NCBI GenBank assembly: GCA_007117565.1
Contig: SKGG01000086.1
Span: 1 to 5,912 of the forward strand
Direction of reading: 5' to 3'
DNA length: 5,912 nt
From: Candidatus Izemoplasma sp.
GTDB lineage: Bacteria; Bacillota_I; Bacilli_A; Izemoplasmatales; Izemoplasmataceae
A program made the translations under genes and the position numbers. Shown piece by piece: positions 1-5,912 of the stretch. How positions within the stretch are numbered: position 1 is the stretch's first letter; each line of letters opens with the position of its first letter. The notes beneath the pieces were generated by a model that was given only the letters and a program-made list of their open reading frames with translations, was not told the DNA's origin and searched no databases.

Positions 1-925
1 CGTCATAAAACCGTTTGATTTGGGCCCATTCACTGCACTCGAAGCTAAATTCTTTGACGGGATTATAAGGGATGAGATTGACATAAGCGTTTTTCCCTTT
101 TAATAACACAATCAGTTCTTTTGCTTCATTTAAAGAATCATTCACATCTTTTAACATGATGTATTCATACGTGACCCGGCGATTGGTTAGGGTATGATAA
201 CGATCCACGCTTTTCATTAAGGTTTTCAGTGGGTATTTTTTATTGATAGGCATCAAACGACTTCTTAAAGCGTCGTTGGGTGCGTGCAAACTGATGGCTA
301 AATTGACTTGCGTTTGGCGTTCACCAAAGCGCTCGATTTGTGGCGCTAAGCCACTCGTTGACACGGTGATATGACGTTTACCGATGGCGTACGCGTAAGG
401 ACTGTTGACGGTATCAATAAAATCCATCACAGCCTCAAAATTATCAAACGGCTCACCGATTCCCATCACCACAATGTGTGTGGGTTTGATGCCGGTTAAG
501 TCGATCACACCTTGCACTTGCAAAATCATTTCCGCTTGCGTGAGGTTACGGGTCTTTTTATGTAAACCAGACGCACAAAAAGCACATCCCATATTGCAGC
601 CCACTTGGGTGGTCACACAGATGCTTTTGCCATAGCTATGATGCATCAAGACGGTTTCAATGACTTCCCCATCGTTTAAGACAAACGCACACTTCGTGGT
701 TTGATCGGGCGCGATGGACTGTTCATGCAAGGTGAGTCTTGGCAAACTCACATGTTTTTGCAGCCAAGCACGAAGCGGCTTGGACAAGTTAGTCATGTCA
801 TTATAATCAAGCGTATCTTTTTGATAGACCCATTGAAAGAGTTGTTTGGCGTTAAACGCTTTGAACTCTTCTTTTTCTAAAGTTTCTGTGAGTGTTTCAA
901 GTGTAAAATCATAAAAGTTAATCAT
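1..925 (-). CDS. rlmN: RlmN, dual-specificity 23S rRNA/tRNA adenine-C2 methyltransferase (3' end outside window)
   Basis: A radical-SAM enzyme of the RlmN family, which methylates C2 of A2503 in 23S rRNA and of A37 in some tRNAs. The first 308 codons are present; family members are usually about 340-370 residues, so the C-terminus is cut off by the window edge. The [4Fe-4S] motif CNMGCAFC has Cys110, Cys114 and Cys117. Cys103, seven residues before it, sits where E. coli Cys118 (the resolving cysteine) lies. The second mechanistic cysteine, near the C-terminus in the family, would fall outside the window. Also visible are MGIGEPFDNF (154-163), HITVSTSGL (185-193), SLHAPNDALRSRLMPIN (212-228) and NLIPYNPV (283-290). 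The N-terminus YDFTLETL...FNAKQLFQWVY aligns with the family from the first residues, and a TAG stop lies directly before the ATG, so the start at 925 is firm. The ribosome-binding site is weak (GGTGAT, three bases from ATG). The related resistance enzyme Cfr is less likely given the GIGEPFDNF and NLIPYNPV signatures. Confidence 0.96.
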   Translation of the reverse strand, partial: MINFYDFTLETLTETLEKEEFKAFNAKQLFQWVYQKDTLDYNDMTNLSKPLRAWLQKHVSLPRLTLHEQSIAPDQTTKCAFVLNDGEVIETVLMHHSYGKSICVTTQVGCNMGCAFCASGLHKKTRNLTQAEMILQVQGVIDLTGIKPTHIVVMGIGEPFDNFEAVMDFIDTVNSPYAYAIGKRHITVSTSGLAPQIERFGERQTQVNLAISLHAPNDALRSRLMPINKKYPLKTLMKSVDRYHTLTNRRVTYEYIMLKDVNDSLNEAKELIVLLKGKNAYVNLIPYNPVKEFSFECSEWAQIKRFYD

Positions 926-934
926 CTAATCACC

Positions 935-948
935 GCTATAATTATAGC
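935..948. repeat. 14-bp perfect palindrome over the rlmN -10 region
   Basis: GCTATAATTATAGC reads identically on both strands and contains TATAAT in both directions. It covers the -10 box of rlmN and ends about ten bases before the start codon. It could be a small operator, or simply the result of an AT-rich -10 region reading symmetrically. The sequence alone does not decide this. Confidence 0.45.
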
Positions 949-970
949 ACAGTTTTCAAAGAGTTGACAG
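941..970 (-). promoter_or_regulatory. Probable rlmN promoter
   Basis: A perfect TATAAT -10 box lies at 941-946 (minus strand). The best -35 candidate is CTGTCA at 965-970 (4 of 6 consensus bases, 18-base spacer). Transcription would start near 934, giving a leader of only about 9 bases before the rlmN ATG at 925. The -10 lies within a perfect 14-bp palindrome at 935-948. The upstream ald terminator supports a need for a separate promoter here. The -35 assignment is weak. Confidence 0.6.
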
Positions 971-1013
971 TCATTTCTTACGCCATACGTCCACTCATGT
1001 AGCCACTTTCATG

Positions 1014-1043
1014 ATAAAAAAACTAGCCACCGAAGTGGCTAGT
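1014..1043 (-). terminator. Rho-independent terminator of ald, C(UUCG)G loop
   Basis: On the minus strand, a perfect 9-bp stem ACTAGCCAC / GTGGCTAGT closes a TTCG tetraloop flanked by C and G, an extra-stable loop class. A run of seven T (1022-1016) follows, its first T also being the last base of the stem. The hairpin begins three bases after the ald stop codon (1047-1049), so transcripts should end with almost no 3' untranslated region. This separates ald from rlmN. Confidence 0.93.
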
Positions 1044-1046
1044 CCA

Positions 1047-2165
1047 TTAGTCTTGTGTTAGTACTGTGTAAGGATCATAATAACTGTAGCCAAACGCATC
1101 GGCGACCGCTTTATAGGTGACTTTACCTTTGGCAATATTAAGTCCAAGTAAAAGACTTGGATCATCTAAAAGCGCTCGTTTGACACCTTTTGTCGCAATG
1201 CGCTCAGCGTATGAAATGGTGGCGTTGGTGAGCGCAAACGTCGAGGTTCTAGGCACCGCCCCAGGCATGTTTGCGACCGAATAATGGACCACGCCAAATT
1301 TAGTATAAACAGGATCGTCATGGGTGGTCACCCGATCAATGGTTTCTACCGAGCCGCCTTGGTCGATTGAAATGTCGATGATGACGCTGCCTTTAGGCAT
1401 TTGTTGAACCATCGCTTCGGTCACAATTTTATCGGCTTTCGCCCCAGGAATTAAAATCGTGGAAATTAAGACATCGGCGGTTCTTAAGACCCGCTCAATG
1501 TTGAGTGGGTTTGATTTTAAAATGGTCACGGATTTATCAAAAATATCTTCTAAATAACGCATCCGATCTTCGTTGATCTCAAGCAACGTCACACGAGCCC
1601 CTAAGCCGATGGCCATCCGTGCTGAACTGACGCCTGCAGAGCCACCACCAATGATGACGACATGCCCACGGTCTACCCCAGGCACACCTGAGAGTAAGAT
1701 GCCGCGTCCGCCGCGATGCTTTTCAAGTTGTGTGGCTGCCACAATCGTGCCGCGTCTTCCCGCCACTTCGCTCATAGGCCTTAATAATGGCAGTTCTTTA
1801 CCCACTTGCACCGTTTCATAGGCAATCGCAGTGGTGCCCGATTGAATCAACGCTTCCGTGAGTGCTGGTTCAGCAGCAAGATGTAAATAAGTGAATAAAA
1901 TTAAGTCGTCACGGAAAAAGCCGTACTCTTCGAGAAGCGGTTCTTTCACTTTAATCACCATCTCTTTAGCCCAAGCCTCTTTCGCACTTTTAACGATGTG
2001 TGCGCCAACCGCTAAAAACTCTTCATCGGTAATGCCTGATCCTTCGCCCGCATGCGCTTCAACGAAAACTTCATGGCCTGCTTGGATTAAAAGCGACGCC
2101 CCCGCAGGCGTGATTCCTACGCGATTTTCATTGTTTTTGATTTCTTTAGGTACTCCAATATTCAT
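1047..2165 (-). CDS. ald: Alanine dehydrogenase (NAD-dependent)
   Basis: Catalyses the reversible oxidative deamination of L-alanine to pyruvate and ammonium with NAD+, in the cytoplasm. The 372-residue length matches the family (about 370-378). The N-terminal AlaDh/PNT domain (about 1-135) has Arg15 and Lys74, which bind the substrate carboxylate and carbonyl in known enzymes, and His95, the general acid/base (His96 in characterised homologues). The Rossmann domain (about 135-300) has GGGSAG (173-178). Asp268 in IIDISIDQGG corresponds to catalytic Asp270. NMPGAVPRTSTFALTNAT (299-316) is a strong family signature. Glu196 sits at the end of the second Rossmann strand, where most homologues have Asp; an acidic residue there fits NAD rather than NADP. 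The start is supported by GGAGGA at 2171-2176, five bases from ATG. The gene has its own promoter and terminator. Lysine-pathway and transhydrogenase relatives are less likely because of length and motifs. Confidence 0.97.
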   Translation of the reverse strand: MNIGVPKEIKNNENRVGITPAGASLLIQAGHEVFVEAHAGEGSGITDEEFLAVGAHIVKSAKEAWAKEMVIKVKEPLLEEYGFFRDDLILFTYLHLAAEPALTEALIQSGTTAIAYETVQVGKELPLLRPMSEVAGRRGTIVAATQLEKHRGGRGILLSGVPGVDRGHVVIIGGGSAGVSSARMAIGLGARVTLLEINEDRMRYLEDIFDKSVTILKSNPLNIERVLRTADVLISTILIPGAKADKIVTEAMVQQMPKGSVIIDISIDQGGSVETIDRVTTHDDPVYTKFGVVHYSVANMPGAVPRTSTFALTNATISYAERIATKGVKRALLDDPSLLLGLNIAKGKVTYKAVADAFGYSYYDPYTVLTQD

Positions 2166-2170
2166 ATGGC

Positions 2171-2176
2171 TCCTCC
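2171..2176 (-). promoter_or_regulatory. Ribosome-binding site of ald
   Basis: GGAGGA on the minus strand lies five bases before the ATG at 2163-2165. It is a strong Shine-Dalgarno match and fixes the start of ald. Confidence 0.88.
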
Positions 2177-2194
2177 AAGTTTATTGTCACGTTT

Positions 2195-2223
2195 ATTCTA
2201 ACAAAAGAACCCCTAAAGCACAA
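2195..2223 (-). promoter_or_regulatory. Probable ald promoter (extended -10)
   Basis: On the minus strand, TAGAAT (2195-2200; 5 of 6 consensus) is preceded by TGT, making an extended -10 (TGnTAGAAT). TTGTGC at 2218-2223 is a partial -35 with a 17-base spacer. Transcription would begin near 2188, about 22 bases before the ATG. It lies in the 67-base gap between the pheT terminator and ald, where a promoter is needed. Confidence 0.65.
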
Positions 2224-2232
2224 CCACATTCG

Positions 2233-2268
2233 AAAAAAAAGTAAAGCGTTTTCACGACTTTACTTTTT
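2233..2268 (-). terminator. Rho-independent terminator of the pheST operon
   Basis: On the minus strand the arm AAAAAGTAAAG pairs with CTTTACTTTTT. After one bulged T, the stem continues as CGT/ACG closed by a GAAA tetraloop, giving about 14 pairs in all. A run of eight T (2240-2233) follows. The hairpin starts six bases after the pheT stop codon (2275-2277). Because the stem is A-rich on one side and T-rich on the other, the same sequence also looks like a terminator for plus-strand transcription. Confidence 0.9.
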
Positions 2269-2274
2269 AAGAAT

Positions 2275-4632
2275 TTAAAGGTCTCTCACACGAATCTTTA
2301 ATTGGCTTTCTAACGCCTTTAGAACAGCCTTGATGGCCTCATCAATGGTCTCGCTTTCAAGCGTTTTTGTCGGGTGGTTAAACCGCAGTCTCAGAGCCAA
2401 TGAGCGTTCGTCTTTTTGCAAGGGTTCACCTTCATAAACATCAAACAATGTGACCCCTATGAAATGCTCTAAAGCTAACGATTCTATGTGTGATGTAATC
2501 GTCTGTGCAGGCAACGTTTTAGGCACCACTAACGCTAAATCACGCGTGATGACAGGCGTTTTAGAGAGCGGTTGATACCCTGGGAAAACAAGGCGCATTT
2601 CTTCACAAAGACTGATGTTCACTTCAGCCAGATAGACCGCTTTGACATCTTCTTCTTTCGCGGTGGTTGGATGCAGCGCCCCTAGATGACCCACCGTCTG
2701 ACCATCGACGTGAATTAAAGCGCATTGATGAGGGTGATAATGCGGGTGTTTGACCGCTTCAAACGTCGCTTTAAGCCCATAAAACTCAAGCACACTCTCT
2801 ACCAGTCCTTTAAGCGTGTAATAATCAACGTTCACCGAGGATTGCCAATGCGTCTTTAATCGCCCTGAACAAGCGATGCCCAAGACGTCCTCTTCTTGAT
2901 TTAGGCTGTAGCGTTTGCCAAGTTCAAAAAAGGCAAGATCGGCCATTTGCCGGGTTTGATGATGACGCAAGGTATCCACCAATCCGTTGAGTGGACTTAA
3001 AGCCAGCGCTTGACGGTCTTCACTCAGTGGGTTTTGTAAGCGTACCGTTTTGTCTCCCGGTGCAAAGGTGTACCGTGTTAACGCAGTCTCTTTGACCAAC
3101 GCGTAGGTGATGGCCTCATGAAGACCCAGTGCATTTAAGCGCTGTTTTAATTGACGATAACGACGTTGTTTAGGTGTAAGCCCCCCTAGGGTGTTCAGTT
3201 TAGGTAAAGTCGAAGGTAAGCGATTATAGCCATACAAACGACCCACTTCTTCAATGAGATCTTGTTCGGTTTGAATGTCTTGTCGTCTTGAAGGGGCTAA
3301 GACGTTACATGTGTCCCCTGCTTCGTGTGTGAAGCGTAAGCGCTCTAAAATTGCTGAAACGTCATCGAGGGTCAAATGAGTGCCAAGCACACGATTTAAA
3401 CGTTTTAAAGAGAGCGTTACGTAGCGCTCACTTAGATCGGCTTCATCGACGTAAGCGACGCCTTCACGAACCGTCGCGTTGGCGTATTGGACCAACAGCG
3501 CACTGGCGCGTTCAAGTGCGTAGCGCGTCTTTTTAGGATCAACGCCACGTTCAAAGCGCATCGACGATTCACTGCGTAAATCGAGGCGTCTTGAGGTGCG
3601 TCTGATGCTGGTAGGGTCAAAGCGCGCACTTTCTAATAAAATAGACGTGGTCGTCGGTTCAACTTCTGAGTCATACCCACCCATGACGCCACCTAACGCC
3701 ACAGGGGTTTTTCCGTTGGTGATTAAAATGTCGCCTTCATGCAACGTACGTGTCTGGCCATCCAACGTTTTGAACGTTTCACCTTCCTCTGCTTCACGCA
3801 CTAAAATCTCTTGACTGTCAAGCGCATTATAATCAAACGCATGCAGCGGCTGACCCGTTTCTAACATGACGTAGTTGGTGATGTCAACCACGTTATTGAT
3901 GGGTCGGATGCCTGCCGCAATCAAACGACTTTTCATCCACCATGGGCTTTCTTTGATCTCAATCGCATCAATGACACGCCCATAGTAAGCTGGACACTTA
4001 GGCGTATTGGAAGCAATCGTGACCGGGTTTTTCACAATGCTTTCTTGAATCTCTGTTTTAGGTGTCGTTAAAGGCGCTTCAAGCAACGCCGCTGCTTCAT
4101 AGGCAACACCTAACATACTTAATAAATCGGCTCGATTGGGGGTCAAATCAAGTTCCATGACCGTATCATCAAGCGCCATATAGACTAAAGGATCTTCACC
4201 CAAAGGTGCGTCTTCTGGTAAGACATGAATGCCCTCTTCACCGTGAAACTTTTTATCGAGGCCCAACTCTTCAAGCGAACAAATCATCCCTTCACTTGGG
4301 ATGTCTTTTAACGTCACGGTTTCAATCGTGAGCCCTCCAGGCAATGTCACCCCCACAGGAGCAACGATGACTTTTTGACCCGCGGCCACGTTGGGCGCCC
4401 CACAAATGATCGTTTTTTTACCGTCACCATACTCAACTTCAGTGACTGAAAGTTTATCGGCGTTGGGATGTTTTTCACAGGTCAGCACATGTCCAATTTT
4501 TAACCCTTTGATGTCGGTGAGTGGGCTCGTATGCGCCACTTCTTGCGCGTGTTCTAAAAATTTCTTAGACAACAGCTCAGGGCTGGCTTGATGAGCCACA
4601 TAGTCTTTGAGCCATTTCAGTGATACTTTCAT
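2275..4632 (-). CDS. pheT: Phenylalanyl-tRNA synthetase beta subunit
   Basis: Beta chain of the cytoplasmic (alpha-beta)2 enzyme that charges tRNA-Phe; it carries the tRNA-binding and proofreading modules. Its 785 residues are near the usual ~800. The OB-fold tRNA-binding domain (about 40-150) contains KHPNADKL (54-61) and [13 protein letters not shown] (113-125). The B3/4 editing domain (about 205-375) contains [23 protein letters not shown] (245-267) and [14 protein letters not shown] (353-366); His264 and Glu334 sit where editing-pocket residues lie in characterised enzymes. The B5 domain (about 402-472) ends with [20 protein letters not shown] catalytic-like core follows (about 480-680). 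The C-terminal FDX-ACB domain (about 685-785) contains TRDLALVV and [10 protein letters not shown]. All modules are present, so proofreading is expected. The ATG overlaps the pheS stop codon in ATGA, with GGAGGG eight bases upstream. Confidence 0.98.
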   Translation of the reverse strand: MKVSLKWLKDYVAHQASPELLSKKFLEHAQEVAHTSPLTDIKGLKIGHVLTCEKHPNADKLSVTEVEYGDGKKTIICGAPNVAAGQKVIVAPVGVTLPGGLTIETVTLKDIPSEGMICSLEELGLDKKFHGEEGIHVLPEDAPLGEDPLVYMALDDTVMELDLTPNRADLLSMLGVAYEAAALLEAPLTTPKTEIQESIVKNPVTIASNTPKCPAYYGRVIDAIEIKESPWWMKSRLIAAGIRPINNVVDITNYVMLETGQPLHAFDYNALDSQEILVREAEEGETFKTLDGQTRTLHEGDILITNGKTPVALGGVMGGYDSEVEPTTTSILLESARFDPTSIRRTSRRLDLRSESSMRFERGVDPKKTRYALERASALLVQYANATVREGVAYVDEADLSERYVTLSLKRLNRVLGTHLTLDDVSAILERLRFTHEAGDTCNVLAPSRRQDIQTEQDLIEEVGRLYGYNRLPSTLPKLNTLGGLTPKQRRYRQLKQRLNALGLHEAITYALVKETALTRYTFAPGDKTVRLQNPLSEDRQALALSPLNGLVDTLRHHQTRQMADLAFFELGKRYSLNQEEDVLGIACSGRLKTHWQSSVNVDYYTLKGLVESVLEFYGLKATFEAVKHPHYHPHQCALIHVDGQTVGHLGALHPTTAKEEDVKAVYLAEVNISLCEEMRLVFPGYQPLSKTPVITRDLALVVPKTLPAQTITSHIESLALEHFIGVTLFDVYEGEPLQKDERSLALRLRFNHPTKTLESETIDEAIKAVLKALESQLKIRVRDL

Positions 4633-5678
4633 CCTTCAAGCCCTCCTTTGTCGTCTTTAAACTGTGTTAAAAAGCGTTGGTCGTTGGTGTAAAAATGACG
4701 AATGTCTTCAATTTTATAGGCTAACATTGCAATCCGCTCGACACCCATGCCAAAGGCAAAGCCTTGATAGAGGCTAGGATCATAGCCGGCGTCACGAAGC
4801 ACATTGTCGTGCACCATGCCGGCGCCTAGAATTTCGATCCAACCGGTCTGTTTACAAATCGAACAACCTTGACCTGCACACGCAGCACAACTGACATCGA
4901 CTTCAACAGAAGGCTCGGTAAAAGGGAAATAGGAAGGCCGTAAACGAATCTCACGTTCACTGCCAAACATTGCCTTAGCGACTTCTAAAAGGGTGCCTTT
5001 AAGGTCACTCATGGACGTTTTTTCATCTACGACCAACCCTTCAATTTGCATAAACTGATGGGAGTGTGTCGCATCGTCATCGTCACGACGATAGACTTTA
5101 CCAGGACAAATAATTTTGACGGGTTTGGTCCCCCCATACTCAAGCATCGTGCGTACTTGAACCGGTGAAGTATGGGTTCTAAGGAGGGTGTGTGCGTCAA
5201 TATAAAAACTGTCTTGCATGTCACGGGCAGGGTGATCGGCAGGCAAGTTGAGTTTTTCAAAGTTATAAAGGTCACTTTCAACTTCAGGGCCTTCTTTAAT
5301 TTCATAGCCCATCCCAATAAACAAATCTTCAATACGATCGACAATTTGCGTTAAGATGTGTTTTGCGCCTCTTTGAAAAGGCACGCCCGGAAGGGTGACA
5401 TCGATTTTTTCTTGTTCAAGTTTCGCTTCTAAGGCTTTCTCCTTGAGCGCTTTTTGATGCGCTTCTAAGTGATCTAAAAGGGTGGTTTTTAGAGCATTGA
5501 CGGCTTGACCAAACGCCGGTCTTTCTTCTTTGGGGAGGTTTTTCATCGTCTGCATGGCTTCGGCTAAATGCCCTTTTTTGCCGACATACTGTGCCTTCAA
5601 ATCATTGAGTGCCGCTTCGGTTTTCACCTCTTTTAGCGCCTCTAAAAGCGCCGCTTCGAGTTGTTCTAAACGTTCCAT
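4629..5678 (-). CDS. pheS: Phenylalanyl-tRNA synthetase alpha subunit
   Basis: Catalytic class II subunit that activates phenylalanine and transfers it to tRNA-Phe, as an (alpha-beta)2 tetramer with PheT. With the start at 5678 the protein has 349 residues, normal for the family. Residues 1-90 form the charged N-terminal coiled coil that contacts tRNA. The core shows [17 protein letters not shown] (130-146), motif 2 around [20 protein letters not shown] (195-214), and motif 3 [14 protein letters not shown] (306-319). Ala308 in GFAFGMG is the usual residue at the site that sets amino-acid pocket size. Cys264, Cys267, Cys272 and Cys275 form the CxxC...CxxC insert typical of Bacillota PheS, a likely metal site. 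The open frame continues upstream to a GTG at 5712-5714, but that codon lies in the leader terminator hairpin and lacks a ribosome-binding site. ATG at 5676-5678, eight bases after AAAGGA, gives the usual N-terminus. The TGA stop overlaps the pheT ATG, indicating translational coupling. Confidence 0.97.
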   Translation of the reverse strand: MERLEQLEAALLEALKEVKTEAALNDLKAQYVGKKGHLAEAMQTMKNLPKEERPAFGQAVNALKTTLLDHLEAHQKALKEKALEAKLEQEKIDVTLPGVPFQRGAKHILTQIVDRIEDLFIGMGYEIKEGPEVESDLYNFEKLNLPADHPARDMQDSFYIDAHTLLRTHTSPVQVRTMLEYGGTKPVKIICPGKVYRRDDDDATHSHQFMQIEGLVVDEKTSMSDLKGTLLEVAKAMFGSEREIRLRPSYFPFTEPSVEVDVSCAACAGQGCSICKQTGWIEILGAGMVHDNVLRDAGYDPSLYQGFAFGMGVERIAMLAYKIEDIRHFYTNDQRFLTQFKDDKGGLEG

Positions 5679-5686
5679 ACACATCA

Positions 5687-5692
5687 TCCTTT
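5687..5692 (-). promoter_or_regulatory. Ribosome-binding site that sets the pheS start
   Basis: AAAGGA on the minus strand lies eight bases before ATG 5676-5678 and just after the U-run of the T-box terminator. Two nearer in-frame ATG codons (5685-5687 and 5682-5684) overlap or sit too close to it, which favours the 5678 start. Confidence 0.75.
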
Positions 5693-5696
5693 CTAT

Positions 5697-5724
5697 AAAA
5701 AAAGCCCTTAACACAGTTAAGGGC
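5697..5724 (-). terminator. T-box attenuator terminator
   Basis: On the minus strand, GCCCTTAAC pairs perfectly with GTTAAGGGC (9 bp) around a TGT loop, followed by seven T (5703-5697). Its 5' arm contains the CCCTT needed by the antiterminator, so the two structures exclude each other. It should form when tRNA-Phe is charged, stopping transcription before pheS. Confidence 0.95.
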
Positions 5725-5745
5725 GAATCATCGCGGTACCACCTT
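5719..5745 (-). promoter_or_regulatory. T-box antiterminator helix with UGGU bulge
   Basis: On the minus strand, AAGG (5745-5742) pairs with CCTT (5722-5719). The seven-base bulge TGGTACC is left unpaired, and GCG (5734-5732) pairs with CGC (5725-5723) around a six-base loop. The bulge's TGGT can pair with the ACCA 3' end of an uncharged tRNA, which would fit a tRNA-Phe with discriminator base A73. The right arm overlaps the terminator stem by six bases (5719-5724). Confidence 0.93.
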
Positions 5746-5805
5746 GATTTATTACTTAAGCTCGTTAACGCCGAGATACGGATGGGATTAGCATCACTAA
5801 AAGGA

Positions 5806-5808
5806 GAA
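5806..5808 (-). promoter_or_regulatory. T-box specifier codon UUC (Phe)
   Basis: In the leader RNA, UUC lies between the upper helix strand UGAGU and the lower helix strand CCUUU on the 3' side of Stem I, the standard place for the specifier. The sequence that follows (CCUUUUAGU) resembles the usual CCUUUGAGU context. UUC codes for phenylalanine, agreeing with the downstream genes. The base after the codon is U, where A is common. Confidence 0.8.
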
Positions 5809-5898
5809 ACTCATCCGACCTTATGAAGTCTTGCACCCCCGACTTCTCGCTGTGATAAGGGAACCGTCTGAATATGACCTTTATCATCGTTCTGACTC

Positions 5899-5904
5899 AT
5901 TATA
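5899..5904 (-). promoter_or_regulatory. -10 box of the pheST operon promoter
   Basis: A perfect TATAAT on the minus strand, preceded by TGG (an extended -10 pattern). Transcription would start near 5892-5893, directly before Stem I of the T-box leader. The -35 region lies outside the window. Confidence 0.8.
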
Positions 5905-5912
5905 CCAAAAGC

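Larger units (their letters stand above)
5695..5893 (-). ncRNA. T-box riboswitch leader of pheST (tRNA-Phe, UUC specifier)
   Basis: A transcription-attenuation leader that binds uncharged tRNA and allows read-through into pheS. The T-box core AAGGTGGTACCGCG (5745-5732) matches the family consensus. In Stem I, the distal helix is formed by two perfect 6-bp blocks, CCTTAT/ATAAGG (5860-5855 with 5824-5819) and GAAGTC/GACTTC (5846-5841 with 5830-5825). An AGCGA-containing bulge lies between them, and the apical loop is GGGGGTGCAA. Lower in Stem I, AAAGG pairs with CCTTT and ATTCA with TGAGT. This leaves TTC (5808-5806) in the 3' side of the internal loop as the specifier codon for Phe. A short CTCG/CGAG hairpin (5775-5761) fits Stem III. 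The bulge TGGT would pair with an ACCA tRNA end. The exact 5' end is inferred from the -10 box. Confidence 0.93.

Noticed and set aside
405..635. Plus-strand open frame antisense to rlmN
   Set aside because: It lies wholly within the well-supported rlmN frame, has no ribosome site or recognisable motif, and looks like a shadow of the real gene.
964..969. Perfect TTGACA on the plus strand (a -35 box)
   Set aside because: No acceptable -10 lies 16-18 bases downstream, and there is no plus-strand gene for it to serve.
978..1022. Short minus-strand frame between ald and rlmN ending HESGYMSGRMA, with two tiny ATG-started frames of 5 and 6 codons
   Set aside because: The frame opens inside the ald terminator and is only 14 codons long. 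I could not recognise it as a gene remnant or a leader peptide, and no ribosome site precedes the tiny frames.
1573..2244. Two plus-strand open frames (1573-1821 and 1891-2244) antisense to ald
   Set aside because: Both mirror ald codons, show low-complexity translation and lack Shine-Dalgarno sites. The second runs through the ald promoter and into the pheT terminator.
3351..3814. Short open frames on both strands inside pheT
   Set aside because: They overlap the conserved B3/4 and B5 domains of pheT in other frames and have no support of their own.
5027..5344. 105-residue minus-strand frame inside pheS
   Set aside because: It is an alternative frame over the conserved PheS catalytic core, with no family resemblance.
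5530..5826. Plus-strand frame covering the pheS start and T-box leader
   Set aside because: It spans the antisense of an RNA regulatory structure and has no ribosome site; it is a chance open frame.
1..5912. Search for a novel system (defence, mobile element, repeat array, unusual RNA)
   Set aside because: Every region is explained by four conserved genes, their promoters and terminators, and a known class of riboswitch. No direct-repeat array, insertion-sequence ends or unexplained stretch over about 130 bases was found.

Overview
The window is ordinary housekeeping and metabolic sequence. All four genes lie on the minus strand, so they are transcribed from right to left. In transcription order they are pheS and pheT (the two subunits of phenylalanyl-tRNA synthetase, preceded by a phenylalanine-type T-box leader), ald (alanine dehydrogenase) and rlmN (radical-SAM rRNA/tRNA adenine C2 methyltransferase). 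The 3' end of rlmN runs off the left edge. I saw no mobile element, CRISPR array, tRNA or rRNA gene, and nothing that looks like an undescribed system.

Organism: a Gram-positive-type bacterium of the Bacillota/Mycoplasmatota group is likely. The reasons are the T-box control of pheST, the PheS with a CxxC...CxxC insert as in Bacillota, AGGAGG-type ribosome-binding sites, TATAAT promoters, and an RlmN of the GIGEPFDN type. GC content is about 45% by eye. TGA is the stop codon of pheS and no gene has an internal TGA, so the standard code is in use and a UGA-Trp mycoplasma or spiroplasma is excluded. A non-code-4 relative of the mollicutes (Acholeplasma-like) is possible, but I cannot place the genus.

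Layout: a promoter at the right edge (-10 at 5899-5904) starts the T-box leader (about 5893-5695). The leader senses uncharged tRNA-Phe and switches between an antiterminator and a terminator just upstream of pheS. pheS and pheT are translationally coupled by an ATGA overlap, and the operon ends at a strong hairpin at 2233-2268. ald has its own extended -10 promoter in the 67-base gap that follows, and ends at a compact UUCG-loop terminator three bases past its stop codon. rlmN then has its own promoter very close to its start codon. The window therefore holds three separate transcription units.

Functional links: PheST charges tRNA-Phe, and its expression follows the charging state of that tRNA. 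Ald interconverts alanine and pyruvate plus ammonium. RlmN modifies A2503 of 23S rNA and A37 of some tRNAs, which affects decoding accuracy. PheST and RlmN share a translation theme, but the terminators indicate that the three units are not co-regulated.
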